From Bacteroides sp. An322 (lineage in GTDB: Bacteria > Bacteroidota > Bacteroidia > Bacteroidales > Bacteroidaceae): a DNA stretch of 64,000 nucleotides. The notes under the pieces were generated by a model. That model saw only the letters and a program-made list of their open reading frames with translations, had not been told where the DNA came from and made no database searches. Both the position numbers and the translations under genes were made by a program. The DNA is taken from NCBI RefSeq assembly GCF_002161765.1, contig NZ_NFIN01000010.1, forward strand, positions 1 to 64,000, read 5' to 3'. Shown here one piece after another: positions 25,579 to 36,235 of this stretch (position 1 is the stretch's first letter; each line of letters starts with the position of its first letter).

Positions 25579-27762
25579 ATGACGGAAAACATCAATTTAG
25601 CGGCACAATTGAAAAAGTATTTCGGTTTCGATACTTTTAAGGGAAACCAGGAAGCGATTATTCGGAATCTGCTGGCAGGAAAAGATACATTTGTGTTAAT
25701 GCCTACCGGCGGTGGGAAATCTTTGTGTTATCAATTACCCTCGTTATTGATGGAGGGTACGGCTATTGTAATATCTCCGCTCATTGCCTTGATGAAAAAT
25801 CAAGTGGATGCGATGCGCAACTATAGTGAAGAAGACGGAGTGGCGCATTTTATCAATTCCTCATTGACCAAATCGGCAATTGACCAAGTGAAGTCGGATA
25901 TTTTGGCTGGCAAGACCAAGCTGTTGTATGTGGCTCCCGAATCATTGACGAAAGAGGAAAATGTGGAATTTCTGAAGCATGTGAAAATATCTTTCTATGC
26001 CGTAGATGAAGCACATTGTATTTCGGAATGGGGACATGATTTCCGTCCCGAGTACCGTCGTATACGGCCTATTATAAATGAAATAGGAAAAGCTCCGGTA
26101 ATCGCTTTGACGGCTACGGCTACTCCAAAGGTGAAGATGGATATTCAGAAGAACTTGGGCATGACGGATGCGGTCGAGTTTAAGTCTTCGTTTAACCGTC
26201 CGAACTTGTATTATGAAGTACGTTCGAAGACTGCCAATGTCGATAAAGATATCATCCGGTTCATTAAGCAGAATCCCGAAAAATCGGGCATCATTTATTG
26301 CTTGAGCCGGAAAAAGGTGGAAGAGTTGGCGGAAATTCTTCAGGCGAATGGGATTAAGGCACGCCCTTATCATGCCGGAATGGATTCGGCAACACGGAAC
26401 GCCAATCAAGATGCTTTTTTGAAAGAGGATATTGATGTGATTGTAGCAACCATTGCTTTTGGTATGGGTATTGATAAGCCGGATGTACGTTTTGTAATCC
26501 ACTACGATATGCCGAAAAGTCTGGAAGGCTATTATCAGGAGACCGGACGCGCGGGACGTGACGGAGGGGAAGGTCAGTGCATAACGTTCTATTCGAACAA
26601 GGATTTGCAGAAACTGGAGAAGTTTATGAAGGGCAAACCCATTTCCGAACAAGAAATCGGCAAGCAATTGCTTTTAGAAACGGCTGCATACGCTGAATCA
26701 TCTTTATGCCGTAGAAAGGTATTGTTGCATTACTTCGGAGAAGAATATACAGAAGAAAATTGTGGTAATTGTGATAACTGTTTAAATCCGAAGAAACAAG
26801 TGGAGGCTCAGGATTCATTGTGCGCAGTGATTGAAACAATCATTGCGGTTAAAGAGAATTTTAAACAAGATTATATTATTGATATTCTTTTAGGTAAGGA
26901 AACAAGTGAAGTGCTGGCGCATAAGCACGAAGATCTGGAAGTGTTCGGCTCGGGTATGGGCGAAGAAGAACGCTTGTGGAACGCTGTAATCCGCCAAGCG
27001 TTGATTGCCGGTTATTTAAGTAAGGATGTAGAAAACTACGGCTTGCTAAAAGTGACTCCAGAAGGACGGAAATTCCTGAAGAAACCTAAATCATTCAAGA
27101 TTGTAGAGGATAACGATTTTGATGAGGATGAAATGGAAGAAGTGCCGATGCGTGGTGGTGCTTCGTGTGCGGTCGATCCGGGATTGTTCTCGATGCTGAA
27201 AGACTTGCGCAAAAAGATGTCGAAGAAACTGGACGTACCGCCCTACGTTATCTTCCAAGATCCTTCGTTGGAGGCAATGGCTACTATCTATCCGATTACG
27301 TTGGAAGAATTGCAGAATATTCCGGGAGTAGGTGCCGGAAAAGCAAAACGCTACGGGCAAGAGTTCTGCGATTTGATTAAGAAGCATTGCGAAGAAAACG
27401 AAATCGACCGTCCGGAAGATTTGCGTGTACGTACGGTGGCAAATAAATCGAAATTGAAAGTGTCTATTATCCAAAGCATCGACCGTAAAGTTGCCCTTGA
27501 TGATATTGCGGTAGCAAAAGGCATAGAGTTCAATGAGTTGTTGGACGAAATCGAAGCTATCGTTTACTCAGGCACCAAGTTGAATATCGATTACTTCTTG
27601 GAAGATGTAATGGACGAAGACCACATGCTTGATATTTACGATTATTTCAAAGAGTCAACTACGGACAAGATTGACGATGCCATGAGCGAACTTGGCGGAG
27701 ACTATACGGAAGAAGAAATCCGTTTGGTACGTATCAAGTTTATCTCAGAAATGGCTAATTGA
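25579..27762 (+). CDS. recQ: ATP-dependent DNA helicase RecQ
   Basis: A 727-residue 3'-5' helicase. Motif I is TGGGKSLCYQ, motif II DEAHCISEWGHDFRPEY, motif VI QETGRAGRDG, the RQC zinc cluster CRRKVLLHYFGE...CGNCDNC, then a winged helix and an HRDC domain (ITLEELQNIPGVGAGKAKRYG). About 110 further residues resemble a helix-turn-helix tail found in long Bacteroidetes RecQ proteins. An acidic linker (DNDFDEDEMEEV) separates RQC and HRDC. It acts in recombination and fork repair. It has its own promoter and terminator. Confidence 0.93.
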   Translation: MTENINLAAQLKKYFGFDTFKGNQEAIIRNLLAGKDTFVLMPTGGGKSLCYQLPSLLMEGTAIVISPLIALMKNQVDAMRNYSEEDGVAHFINSSLTKSAIDQVKSDILAGKTKLLYVAPESLTKEENVEFLKHVKISFYAVDEAHCISEWGHDFRPEYRRIRPIINEIGKAPVIALTATATPKVKMDIQKNLGMTDAVEFKSSFNRPNLYYEVRSKTANVDKDIIRFIKQNPEKSGIIYCLSRKKVEELAEILQANGIKARPYHAGMDSATRNANQDAFLKEDIDVIVATIAFGMGIDKPDVRFVIHYDMPKSLEGYYQETGRAGRDGGEGQCITFYSNKDLQKLEKFMKGKPISEQEIGKQLLLETAAYAESSLCRRKVLLHYFGEEYTEENCGNCDNCLNPKKQVEAQDSLCAVIETIIAVKENFKQDYIIDILLGKETSEVLAHKHEDLEVFGSGMGEEERLWNAVIRQALIAGYLSKDVENYGLLKVTPEGRKFLKKPKSFKIVEDNDFDEDEMEEVPMRGGASCAVDPGLFSMLKDLRKKMSKKLDVPPYVIFQDPSLEAMATIYPITLEELQNIPGVGAGKAKRYGQEFCDLIKKHCEENEIDRPEDLRVRTVANKSKLKVSIIQSIDRKVALDDIAVAKGIEFNELLDEIEAIVYSGTKLNIDYFLEDVMDEDHMLDIYDYFKESTTDKIDDAMSELGGDYTEEEIRLVRIKFISEMAN

Positions 27763-27791
27763 TTGTAACATAGAATACTTTATTCTTAGAT

Positions 27792-27843
27792 AAAATGAGT
27801 CATGGCGGAAATATAATCTTTCTGCTATGACTCATTTTTTTAT
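27792..27843 (+). terminator. Intrinsic terminator after recQ
   Basis: AAAATGAGTCATGGCGGA pairs with TCTGCTATGACTCATTTT, followed by further T residues. It begins 30 bp after the recQ stop. Confidence 0.8.
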
Positions 27844-27902
27844 GGACTTATTTTTATTAAAAAAAAGCATGCTTGTCTCTTGTAAATTTTAATAGAAATG
27901 CA

Positions 27903-27910
27903 TATCTTTG
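27903..27910 (+). promoter_or_regulatory. -7 box upstream of the SPFH gene
   Basis: TATCTTTG matches the consensus perfectly. A CTTG about 22 bp upstream may be the -33 element. The leader is about 30 nt. Confidence 0.55.
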
Positions 27911-27945
27911 TGATATCAAAATAATATCAACTTAAATATGCTATT

Positions 27946-28893
27946 ATGGAAACAAAGGAAAAGCTCTTCTGTGGTTTTAAGATGAACGGTTTTGTTATGC
28001 TGTTTATTCATTTGGTTGTTGTCTGCGCGGCTATTATTGCTTGTTTTATGCAAACTAGTGAAGTGATGTATGCTGTCGGAGTCTTACTTTTTATAGTATG
28101 GTGCATTTTATTTGCTGGTTATATGCAATTGGAACCCAACGAGGCACGTGCTATGGTTTTCTTCGGAAAATATAAAGGGACTTTCAAAGAGACAGGGTTC
28201 TTTTGGGTTAATCCGTTCCTTAATAAGAAAAAACTTTCACTTCGTGCACGTAACTTGGATATAGAACCTATTAAAGTGAATGATAAGATAGGTAATCCGA
28301 TACTGATCGGGCTGGTGTTGGTGTGGAAATTGAAAGACACTTATAGGGCAATGTTTGAAATTGATTCGCAAACCATGGCTTCAAGCGGGAAAGAAGCGGC
28401 AACCAATGCTGGAAATGCCATTGCCAGCCGGATGAATGCTTTTGAAAACTTTGTGAAAATACAAAGTGATGCGGCTTTACGTCAAGTGGCAGGGCAATAT
28501 GCTTACGATAATAATGAAGGCGAAACGGAAGAATTGACTTTGCGCTCGGGAGGTGAGGAAATTAACGAACAGTTGGAACAAAAATTAAATGAACGTTTGG
28601 CTATGGCAGGAATGGAAGTAGTAGAGGCACGTATTAATTACCTTGCTTATGCTCCTGAAATTGCGGCAGTGATGCTTCGCCGTCAACAGGCTTCTGCTAT
28701 TATTAGTGCACGCGAAAAAATTGTGGAAGGGGCGGTGTCTATGGTGCACATGGCACTTGACAAATTGGAAAAAGACCAGATTGTAGAATTGGATGATGAC
28801 AAGAAAGCAGCGATGGTAAGTAATTTGTTGGTAGTTCTATGTGCTGACGAATCTGCCCAGCCCGTATTGAACGCCGGTACATTGAATCATTAA
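27946..28893 (+). CDS. SPFH (stomatin/prohibitin/flotillin/HflK) domain membrane protein
   Basis: A 315-residue protein with two N-terminal hydrophobic segments (about 14-35 and 42-60), then an SPFH domain starting at LEPNEARAMVFFGKYKGT. A long charged helix (EEINEQLEQKLNERLAMAGMEVVEARINYLAYAPEIAAVM) is followed by a region rich in MLRRQQASAIISAREKIVEGA. Such proteins build large membrane-bound rings that organise membranes or proteases. It is followed after 38 bp by a ribbon-helix-helix gene, a pair I infer to be one operon. Confidence 0.82.
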   Translation: METKEKLFCGFKMNGFVMLFIHLVVVCAAIIACFMQTSEVMYAVGVLLFIVWCILFAGYMQLEPNEARAMVFFGKYKGTFKETGFFWVNPFLNKKKLSLRARNLDIEPIKVNDKIGNPILIGLVLVWKLKDTYRAMFEIDSQTMASSGKEAATNAGNAIASRMNAFENFVKIQSDAALRQVAGQYAYDNNEGETEELTLRSGGEEINEQLEQKLNERLAMAGMEVVEARINYLAYAPEIAAVMLRRQQASAIISAREKIVEGAVSMVHMALDKLEKDQIVELDDDKKAAMVSNLLVVLCADESAQPVLNAGTLNH

Positions 28894-28931
28894 TCTGCTG
28901 GATAAAAACTTTATTTTATGATTGGAATCCT

Positions 28932-29138
28932 ATGGCAAAGAAAGAAAGCACGACTAAAAGTTTTGTCTTGCGAGTGGATGCGGAAACGATGGATGCCATA
29001 GAAAAATGGGCAGCTGATGAGTTTCGTAGTACGAACGGACAATTACAGTGGATTATTACCGAAGCTTTACGTAAAAGCGGTAGGCTAAAGAAAGGGAAAA
29101 ACCGTCCACAAGCAGCGGAAGAAGTTATTCATTCTTAA
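28932..29138 (+). CDS. Arc-like ribbon-helix-helix protein
   Basis: A 68-residue basic protein. KSFVLRVDAETMDAIEKWAADEF forms the beta strand and first helix, and GQLQWIITEALRKSGRL the second helix, matching Arc/MetJ-type DNA-binding dimers. It follows the SPFH gene and is probably its co-transcribed regulator or a partner. Its 3' end contributes the left arm (ACCGTCC) of a hairpin completed by GGACGGTTTCTTTT downstream, a likely terminator. Confidence 0.75.
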   Translation: MAKKESTTKSFVLRVDAETMDAIEKWAADEFRSTNGQLQWIITEALRKSGRLKKGKNRPQAAEEVIHS

Positions 29139-29186
29139 TTCTTCCTTAAAAAAGGACGGTTTCTTTTCTAATTCAAAAAAAATGTG

Positions 29187-29194
29187 TACATTTG
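29187..29194 (+). promoter_or_regulatory. -7 box of the guaB promoter
   Basis: TACATTTG matches TAnnTTTG, with a leader of about 25 nt. No purine riboswitch-like structure is visible in so short a leader. Confidence 0.5.
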
Positions 29195-29204
29195 CACGCA
29201 ATAA

Positions 29205-30701
<1,497 letters not shown>

Positions 30702-30722
30702 AGGATAAGATTGATTTCGTAT

Positions 30723-30870
30723 GAGGGTGTATTAAAAAAATCCACTTTCATTTTGTCATCCTGAACGTAGTGAAGGATCTCGGATACACAAGCTGATGTA
30801 CACGAGATTTTTTACTACGTTCAGAATGACATTTCTTTTTGATAATCATTTTCTGTTTAGAAATAGTCTC
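30723..30870. repeat. 148-bp palindromic dispersed repeat, copy 2 (inverted)
   Basis: Reverse complement of the copy at 11046-11195 with scattered changes. Shared words include TGTCATTCTGA, AATCTCGTGTACATCAGCTT and GATCCTTCACTACGTTCAGG. It lies between guaB and the PpiC gene. Confidence 0.8.
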
Positions 30871-30887
30871 TTTTATTTTGATAACGC

Positions 30888-32102
30888 ATGGACCGATTCC
30901 GCTGTTTTTTTCTTTCTGTCTTTTTCCTGTTTACCGCTTTAAGCGTTTATGCCGATAAATTGGATGAAGAGTTAGCTCGTCTAAAAGTAGCTGATGCTGA
31001 ACGTCGTGGATGGGATACCCTTCCGGAATTCCGGCATTATTGCAGGGTGATGCAAGGAAAGATGTTGAAAGATTTAATGGTAGATGCCAATCGGATGGAT
31101 GTTTTGCTTCATACACTTTATCGGGAAAGCGTAGAGCGTTATTCAATGAAAGGTTGGGTAAAGGTGGAAAAGATTTCAATTAATCTTCCCCAACATGCGA
31201 CGAGGCGGGATGTGAAAGATGCTTGTCAGCGGATGGATTCAATTTATGCGTGCTTGCGTCAGGGCACTCCTTTTGAATTGTTCATGAAAAAAACTTCCAA
31301 TCTTACATGGCGTCCTTTGGTAGGGCTGTTGCAAGAATTTTCTTCGCGTTTGGCAGATTTAAACAAAGGGGATTATACTCAACCGTTTTTGTCTCCATTA
31401 GGCGTACATATTGTCAGATTGGTAGACCGGAAGCCTGCGGTGAGTTATGAAGAAGCTTATCCTTATCTGGTTTTGTACGTAGATAAATTAGGGAAAAGGA
31501 ATCCGGCATTAAAAACAGATTTGTATGCCCAATGGAAAGCAGGAAATGTTGATGATGTTTTGCTGAAAACACATTTACAGGGGGTAAAAGACCGTTTGCT
31601 GATAGCATATTGGGATGAGCATAATCCGATACCTGTTGTTAATGAAAAGGATTTAGAATCCTATTTTGATGCGAATAAAGAAGAATATGCTTGGGAACTT
31701 CCGCATTATAAAGGGGCGGTAATCCGGTGTCAAAATAAGAAAATGGCTTCGCGTATCCGTAAACGTTTGAAGAAACTCCCGCAAGCACAGTGGACAAAGG
31801 CTTTTAGCCTATGGAAACAAGAAAATCCGGAATCGGACGCCGTAATGGAAATGGGGCTGTTTCAGATAGGCAAGAATGTTTATGTTGATAAATTGGCGTT
31901 CAAATGTGGAGAACTTCCTCGGGATATCCGTTATCCGTATGTGTTTGTTATGGGCAAGCGTTTGAAAAAAGGTCCGGAAGATTATAAGGATGTGCGTGAA
32001 CGGGTGGAAAAGGATTATCATCGGGTGCAGAAATTGGAACAATTCAAAAAATTACAGGAAGAAAATTCGAATTTCTCTCAATTGACATATAAAAACCGTT
32101 AA
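30888..32102 (+). CDS. Periplasmic parvulin-type peptidyl-prolyl isomerase, first of three
   Basis: A 404-residue exported protein with signal peptide (FFLSVFFLFTALSVYA) followed by a helical N-terminal region and a PpiC-like segment (VEKISINLPQHATRRDVKDA with MDSIYACLRQGTPFELF and PLGVHIVRLVDRKP). A second region (KGAVIRCQNKKMASRIRKRL) resembles a degenerate second parvulin domain. It likely assists folding of outer membrane proteins. It is the first of three SurA-related genes in a row. Confidence 0.75.
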   Translation: MDRFRCFFLSVFFLFTALSVYADKLDEELARLKVADAERRGWDTLPEFRHYCRVMQGKMLKDLMVDANRMDVLLHTLYRESVERYSMKGWVKVEKISINLPQHATRRDVKDACQRMDSIYACLRQGTPFELFMKKTSNLTWRPLVGLLQEFSSRLADLNKGDYTQPFLSPLGVHIVRLVDRKPAVSYEEAYPYLVLYVDKLGKRNPALKTDLYAQWKAGNVDDVLLKTHLQGVKDRLLIAYWDEHNPIPVVNEKDLESYFDANKEEYAWELPHYKGAVIRCQNKKMASRIRKRLKKLPQAQWTKAFSLWKQENPESDAVMEMGLFQIGKNVYVDKLAFKCGELPRDIRYPYVFVMGKRLKKGPEDYKDVRERVEKDYHRVQKLEQFKKLQEENSNFSQLTYKNR

Positions 32103-32163
32103 TTGTAGCGGAAGTAATTAATTAATAATGTATCTTCGTTCGCCAATTCAGACAAAATAGCTG

Positions 32164-33024
32164 ATGAATAGAATAGGTTGCTTGATTATCGGTTTGCTAG
32201 TCATGAGCGGATGTTCTGGTTCGTTCAACCATCAAGGGAAAACGCCGTTGGTGGAAGTAGGCGATGCATTCTTGTATAAAGAAGATTTGGATGCAGCTTT
32301 GCCAGTTGGCATTCACGATAAGGATAGTGTACGGTTTGCCGAAGACTATATTCGGAATTGGGTGGAAGATGTGTTGCTTTACGGAAAAGCGGAAGGCAAT
32401 ATTCCGGATAATGAGAAGATAGACCAACAAGTTGCTGCTTATAGGCGTGCTTTGATTATGCATACTTATCAAGAAGAATTGGTAAGGCAAAAGTTGGGAA
32501 CTGAAGTGTCGGAAGAAGAAATTGAAGCTTATTATGAAGCTCATGCTGCACAATTCCGGGCAGAACAGCCTTATATTCAAGGTTTGTTCATGAAAGTGCC
32601 TGTTCAAACACGGAATCTGAACCGGGTACGCAATTGGTATAAACGGAATACACAAGATGCGATAGACGGTTTGGAAAAGTTCAGTATCGCTCATGCTGTG
32701 AGTTATGAGTATTTTTATGACCGTTGGCGGCCTGTGTCTGAATTTGCATTAAAGATGCCGTTAGAGGCATTGGAAACAGATATGGATTATTTAAAACGGA
32801 ATAAAAACGTGGAAGTCCGCGATACTGTCTATTGCTATTTTTTGCATGTAGAACAGTTTTTGCCGAAAGGAGATCCGCTTCCGTTAGAATATGCGAAAAA
32901 TGAGATTAAAGAAATGATAATTAATCTGAAGCGGGTGGCATTCATTAATCAAATGAAAAATGATTTGTATCGAGAAGCTTCAGAAAATAATGACATAATT
33001 TATTATAAACCGGACAATGAGTAA
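32164..33024 (+). CDS. SurA/PpiC-related lipoprotein, degenerate isomerase
   Basis: A 286-residue lipoprotein (lipobox LLVMSGCSG, Cys near 17). The rest is a SurA-like N-terminal chaperone domain (VEVGDAFLYKEDLDAALP) and helical regions. The parvulin domain seems absent or eroded. It overlaps the next gene by 8 bp, indicating coupling. It may tether chaperone activity to a membrane, which is inference. Confidence 0.7.
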   Translation: MNRIGCLIIGLLVMSGCSGSFNHQGKTPLVEVGDAFLYKEDLDAALPVGIHDKDSVRFAEDYIRNWVEDVLLYGKAEGNIPDNEKIDQQVAAYRRALIMHTYQEELVRQKLGTEVSEEEIEAYYEAHAAQFRAEQPYIQGLFMKVPVQTRNLNRVRNWYKRNTQDAIDGLEKFSIAHAVSYEYFYDRWRPVSEFALKMPLEALETDMDYLKRNKNVEVRDTVYCYFLHVEQFLPKGDPLPLEYAKNEIKEMIINLKRVAFINQMKNDLYREASENNDIIYYKPDNE

Positions 33025-34390
33025 GTTTAAGTTGATTAAGTGTTATGTATGTATGCTTCTTTCGTTGGCGGGTGTTTCTGCTTTTGCGCAGGACAATGTC
33101 ATCGATGAAGTGGTTTGGGTGGTAGGTGACGAAGCCATTTTAAAATCGGATGTAGAGAACGAACGATTGAACGCACAATATGAGAACCGGCATTTTGATG
33201 GAGACCCTTATTGTGTGATACCTGAGGAATTGGCTGTACAGAAATTGTTTTTGCATCAAGCGGAGTTGGATAGTATTTTTGTATCCGACCAAGATGTCAT
33301 TCAAAAAGTGGAACAGCAGATTGCTTGGTTGACTGAACAGATTGGCTCCAGAGAAAAAATGGAGGAATATTACAATAAGACCTATACGCAGATACGCGAG
33401 ATGTTGCGTGAGAATATCCGTGACGGGTTGACAGTACAGCAGATGCAACAGGAAATTGTCGGTGATATTAAACTGACTCCGGCTGAGGTGCGCAATTATT
33501 TCAATAAGTTGCCGCAAGACAGTATTCCATTCGTGCCTACACAGGTAGAAGTGCAGATTATTACGCAAGAGCCTAAAATACCGGAAGCTGAAATAGAACG
33601 GGTGAAAGCGCAATTGCGTGAATATGCCGACCGTGTGAATAAAGGCGAAACTTCTTTCTCTACGTTGGCTCGTTTTTATTCGGAAGACCCTGGAACGGCA
33701 CGCCGTGGAGGGGAAGGAGGATTTACCGGGCGTGGTGAATTGGTTCCTGAATTTGCCAATGTGGTATTTAACCTGACCGATACAAAGAAAGTGTCCAAAG
33801 TGTTTGAAACGGAATTTGGCTTTCATATTGCCCAGTTGATAGAGAAACGGGGCGACCGTGTGAATTACCGTCATATTCTGTTGCGTCCGAAAGTAGACCA
33901 GAAAGCCATTGACGCTTCTTTGGCTCGTTTGGATTCGATAGCGGATGATATCCGGAAAGAGAAGTTTACGTTTGATGATGCAGCGACATGGATTTCGCAA
34001 GACAAGGATACGCGTAACAATCACGGATTGCTTGCCAATCCTCAATCGAATACTTCCCGTTTCGAGATGCAGCAATTAGCAGGTTTAATTTCACAAGATG
34101 TAGCCAAAGTGGTAGAAGACATGCAAATCGGTGAGATTTCAAAACCTTTTACGATGATTAATTCGAAAGGAAAGCAAGTGTGTGCCATTGTGAAATTGAA
34201 GAACCGGATTGACGGACATAAGGCTACCATTACCGAAGATTATCAGCGGCTGAAAAGTATGGTAACCGCCAAGCGAAGTGAAGAAAAACTTCAAAAATGG
34301 ATTGTAGACAAGCAAAAGAATACATACGTGCGCATCAATCCCAACTGGCGGAAATGTGATTTCAAATATCCGGGATGGATTAAACAATGA
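33017..34390 (+). CDS. SurA-like periplasmic chaperone/peptidyl-prolyl isomerase
   Basis: A 457-residue exported protein: signal peptide ending SAFAQ, SurA N-domain (IDEVVWVVGDEAILKSDVENE), then two parvulin domains. The first has VQIITQEPKIPEAEIERVK and the FSTLARFYSEDPGTARRGGEGGFT segment typical of active parvulins, including GFHIAQLIEKRGD. The second runs around YRHILLRPKVDQ. It is the only complete SurA of the three and probably the main outer-membrane protein chaperone. Confidence 0.88.
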   Translation: MSKFKLIKCYVCMLLSLAGVSAFAQDNVIDEVVWVVGDEAILKSDVENERLNAQYENRHFDGDPYCVIPEELAVQKLFLHQAELDSIFVSDQDVIQKVEQQIAWLTEQIGSREKMEEYYNKTYTQIREMLRENIRDGLTVQQMQQEIVGDIKLTPAEVRNYFNKLPQDSIPFVPTQVEVQIITQEPKIPEAEIERVKAQLREYADRVNKGETSFSTLARFYSEDPGTARRGGEGGFTGRGELVPEFANVVFNLTDTKKVSKVFETEFGFHIAQLIEKRGDRVNYRHILLRPKVDQKAIDASLARLDSIADDIRKEKFTFDDAATWISQDKDTRNNHGLLANPQSNTSRFEMQQLAGLISQDVAKVVEDMQIGEISKPFTMINSKGKQVCAIVKLKNRIDGHKATITEDYQRLKSMVTAKRSEEKLQKWIVDKQKNTYVRINPNWRKCDFKYPGWIKQ

Positions 34391-34406
34391 TACGGAAACG
34401 TAGATT

Positions 34407-36116
34407 ATGCAGAAAAAGAGAAACCAAAAACATACGCTTAATGGGCATAGGGCACTTTTAATGTGTGCCTTATGCCTTTTCGGCTTTTGTCTGTTGGCAC
34501 AAAAGCCTGTTCAGAAACAAACCGTTTCACGTCAGAATGATTCGATAGCACAAAAACAACCGGTTCCTAAAAAACAACAGGCAAAAAGTAAAGTCTATTT
34601 GATTCATTCGGATATCTTGCGTAAAGATTCCCGTCATCCCGATGCACAAGTGGTAGTGGGCAATGTGGTTTTCCGTCATGATAGTGTATATATGTATTGT
34701 GACAGTGCTTACTATTACGATAAAATCAGTTCATTTGAAGCATTCAGTAATGTAAAAATGAATCAAGGAGATACGCTCTTCTTGTATGGAGACCGTTTGT
34801 ATTATGACGGGAATACACAAATAGCCGAAGTGCGCATGAATGTGCGGATGGAGAATAAGAATACGACCTTGTTGACCGATAGCTTGAATTACGATCGGGT
34901 GTATAATTTAGGTTATTTCTTTGATGGAGGGACATTGATGGATGAACAAAATGTATTGACTTCAGAATGGGGACAATATAGCCCTAGTACTAAGCAATCG
35001 GTATTCAACTATGACGTCCAATTGGTTAATCCCCAATTTACTCTTACTTCAGATACGTTGGAATATAATACGGCAACAAAGATAGCGGATATCGTAGGTC
35101 CGTCGGATATTGATAGTGACAATAATCATATTTATTCGGAATTAGGCACTTATAATACGGTTACTGGTAAGGCTTACTTATATAATCGTTCAATTTTGAC
35201 CAATGAAGGGAAACAACTGACCGGAGATACGCTTTATTATGACCGTGATGCCGGTACAGGAGAAGCTTTCCGGAACATGGTGATGACTGATACGATTAAT
35301 AAGAATATGATGACGGGCGAATACGGCTTTTATAATGAAAAGACTAAGTTTGCTTTTGCCACCGATAAGGCAGTAGGTATTGATTATTCCCAAGGAGATA
35401 GTTTGTTTTTGCATGGTGATACGTTGATGATGCGTACCTTTTATTTGGAGACAGATACAATGTTCCGTGAAATGCAGGCATTCCATAAAGTACGTTTTTA
35501 CCGTACAGATGTACAAGGAGTTGCAGATTCGTTGGTATTTTCCACAAAAGACAGTTGTCTGACGATGTATCATGATCCGATTCTTTGGAATAAGAACCAG
35601 CAATTGGTAGGCGAGAAGATTTGTATTTATATGAATGATAGCACAATTGATTGGGCACATATTATCAATCAGTCATTGTCGGTGGAAGAACTTGATTCAA
35701 CTATGTATAATCAGGTAACCGGAAAAGAAATGAAAGCTTATTTCCGTGATGGAGAAATGTATAAGACCGAAGTAATCGGTTCTGTACGTTTGGTTTATTA
35801 TCCGATGGATTCGGATAGTACTCTGATTGGGATGAACGTATCTGAAACCAGTAAATTGGAAATTTATTTGGAGAACCAGAAGTTGGAACGTATGGTGATG
35901 AGTCCGCAATCAAATGGGACTTTGTATCCGATGCTTCAGATTCCAAAAGGAAAAGATAAATTGGAGAACTTTGTATGGTTCGATTATATACGTCCGTTGA
36001 ATAAAGCAGATATTTTCAATTGGCGAAGCAAGAAAGCAGAAGACCAATTGAAGAAGAATGTCCGTGGACCGGTAGAATTGCCTAACCAACATCTGTTTGA
36101 TGAAAAGAAAGAATAG
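34407..36116 (+). CDS. OstA/LptA-like protein of LPS transport
   Basis: A 569-residue exported protein (signal sequence with ALCLFGFCLLAQ) with many repeated short beta strands of the OstA fold, recognised by recurring patterns such as LIHSDILRKDSRHPDAQVVVGNVVFRHDSV and DTLFLYGDRLYYDG. This is the large Bacteroidetes form of the LptA/LptD N-terminal jellyroll. It likely binds LPS in the periplasm. It lies immediately after surA-like genes and before mutL, a combination devoted mainly to the envelope. Confidence 0.8.
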   Translation: MQKKRNQKHTLNGHRALLMCALCLFGFCLLAQKPVQKQTVSRQNDSIAQKQPVPKKQQAKSKVYLIHSDILRKDSRHPDAQVVVGNVVFRHDSVYMYCDSAYYYDKISSFEAFSNVKMNQGDTLFLYGDRLYYDGNTQIAEVRMNVRMENKNTTLLTDSLNYDRVYNLGYFFDGGTLMDEQNVLTSEWGQYSPSTKQSVFNYDVQLVNPQFTLTSDTLEYNTATKIADIVGPSDIDSDNNHIYSELGTYNTVTGKAYLYNRSILTNEGKQLTGDTLYYDRDAGTGEAFRNMVMTDTINKNMMTGEYGFYNEKTKFAFATDKAVGIDYSQGDSLFLHGDTLMMRTFYLETDTMFREMQAFHKVRFYRTDVQGVADSLVFSTKDSCLTMYHDPILWNKNQQLVGEKICIYMNDSTIDWAHIINQSLSVEELDSTMYNQVTGKEMKAYFRDGEMYKTEVIGSVRLVYYPMDSDSTLIGMNVSETSKLEIYLENQKLERMVMSPQSNGTLYPMLQIPKGKDKLENFVWFDYIRPLNKADIFNWRSKKAEDQLKKNVRGPVELPNQHLFDEKKE

Positions 36117-36235
36117 CGTATGGGACTGTTTATAATAAGAAAACCGTGTGCCTATCACCATGAATATATTTGTGGTGTTACTCTATATTGCATTATTTAG
36201 TGACAGGTGAATTTTCGTTTTAAACAAAAGACTAT

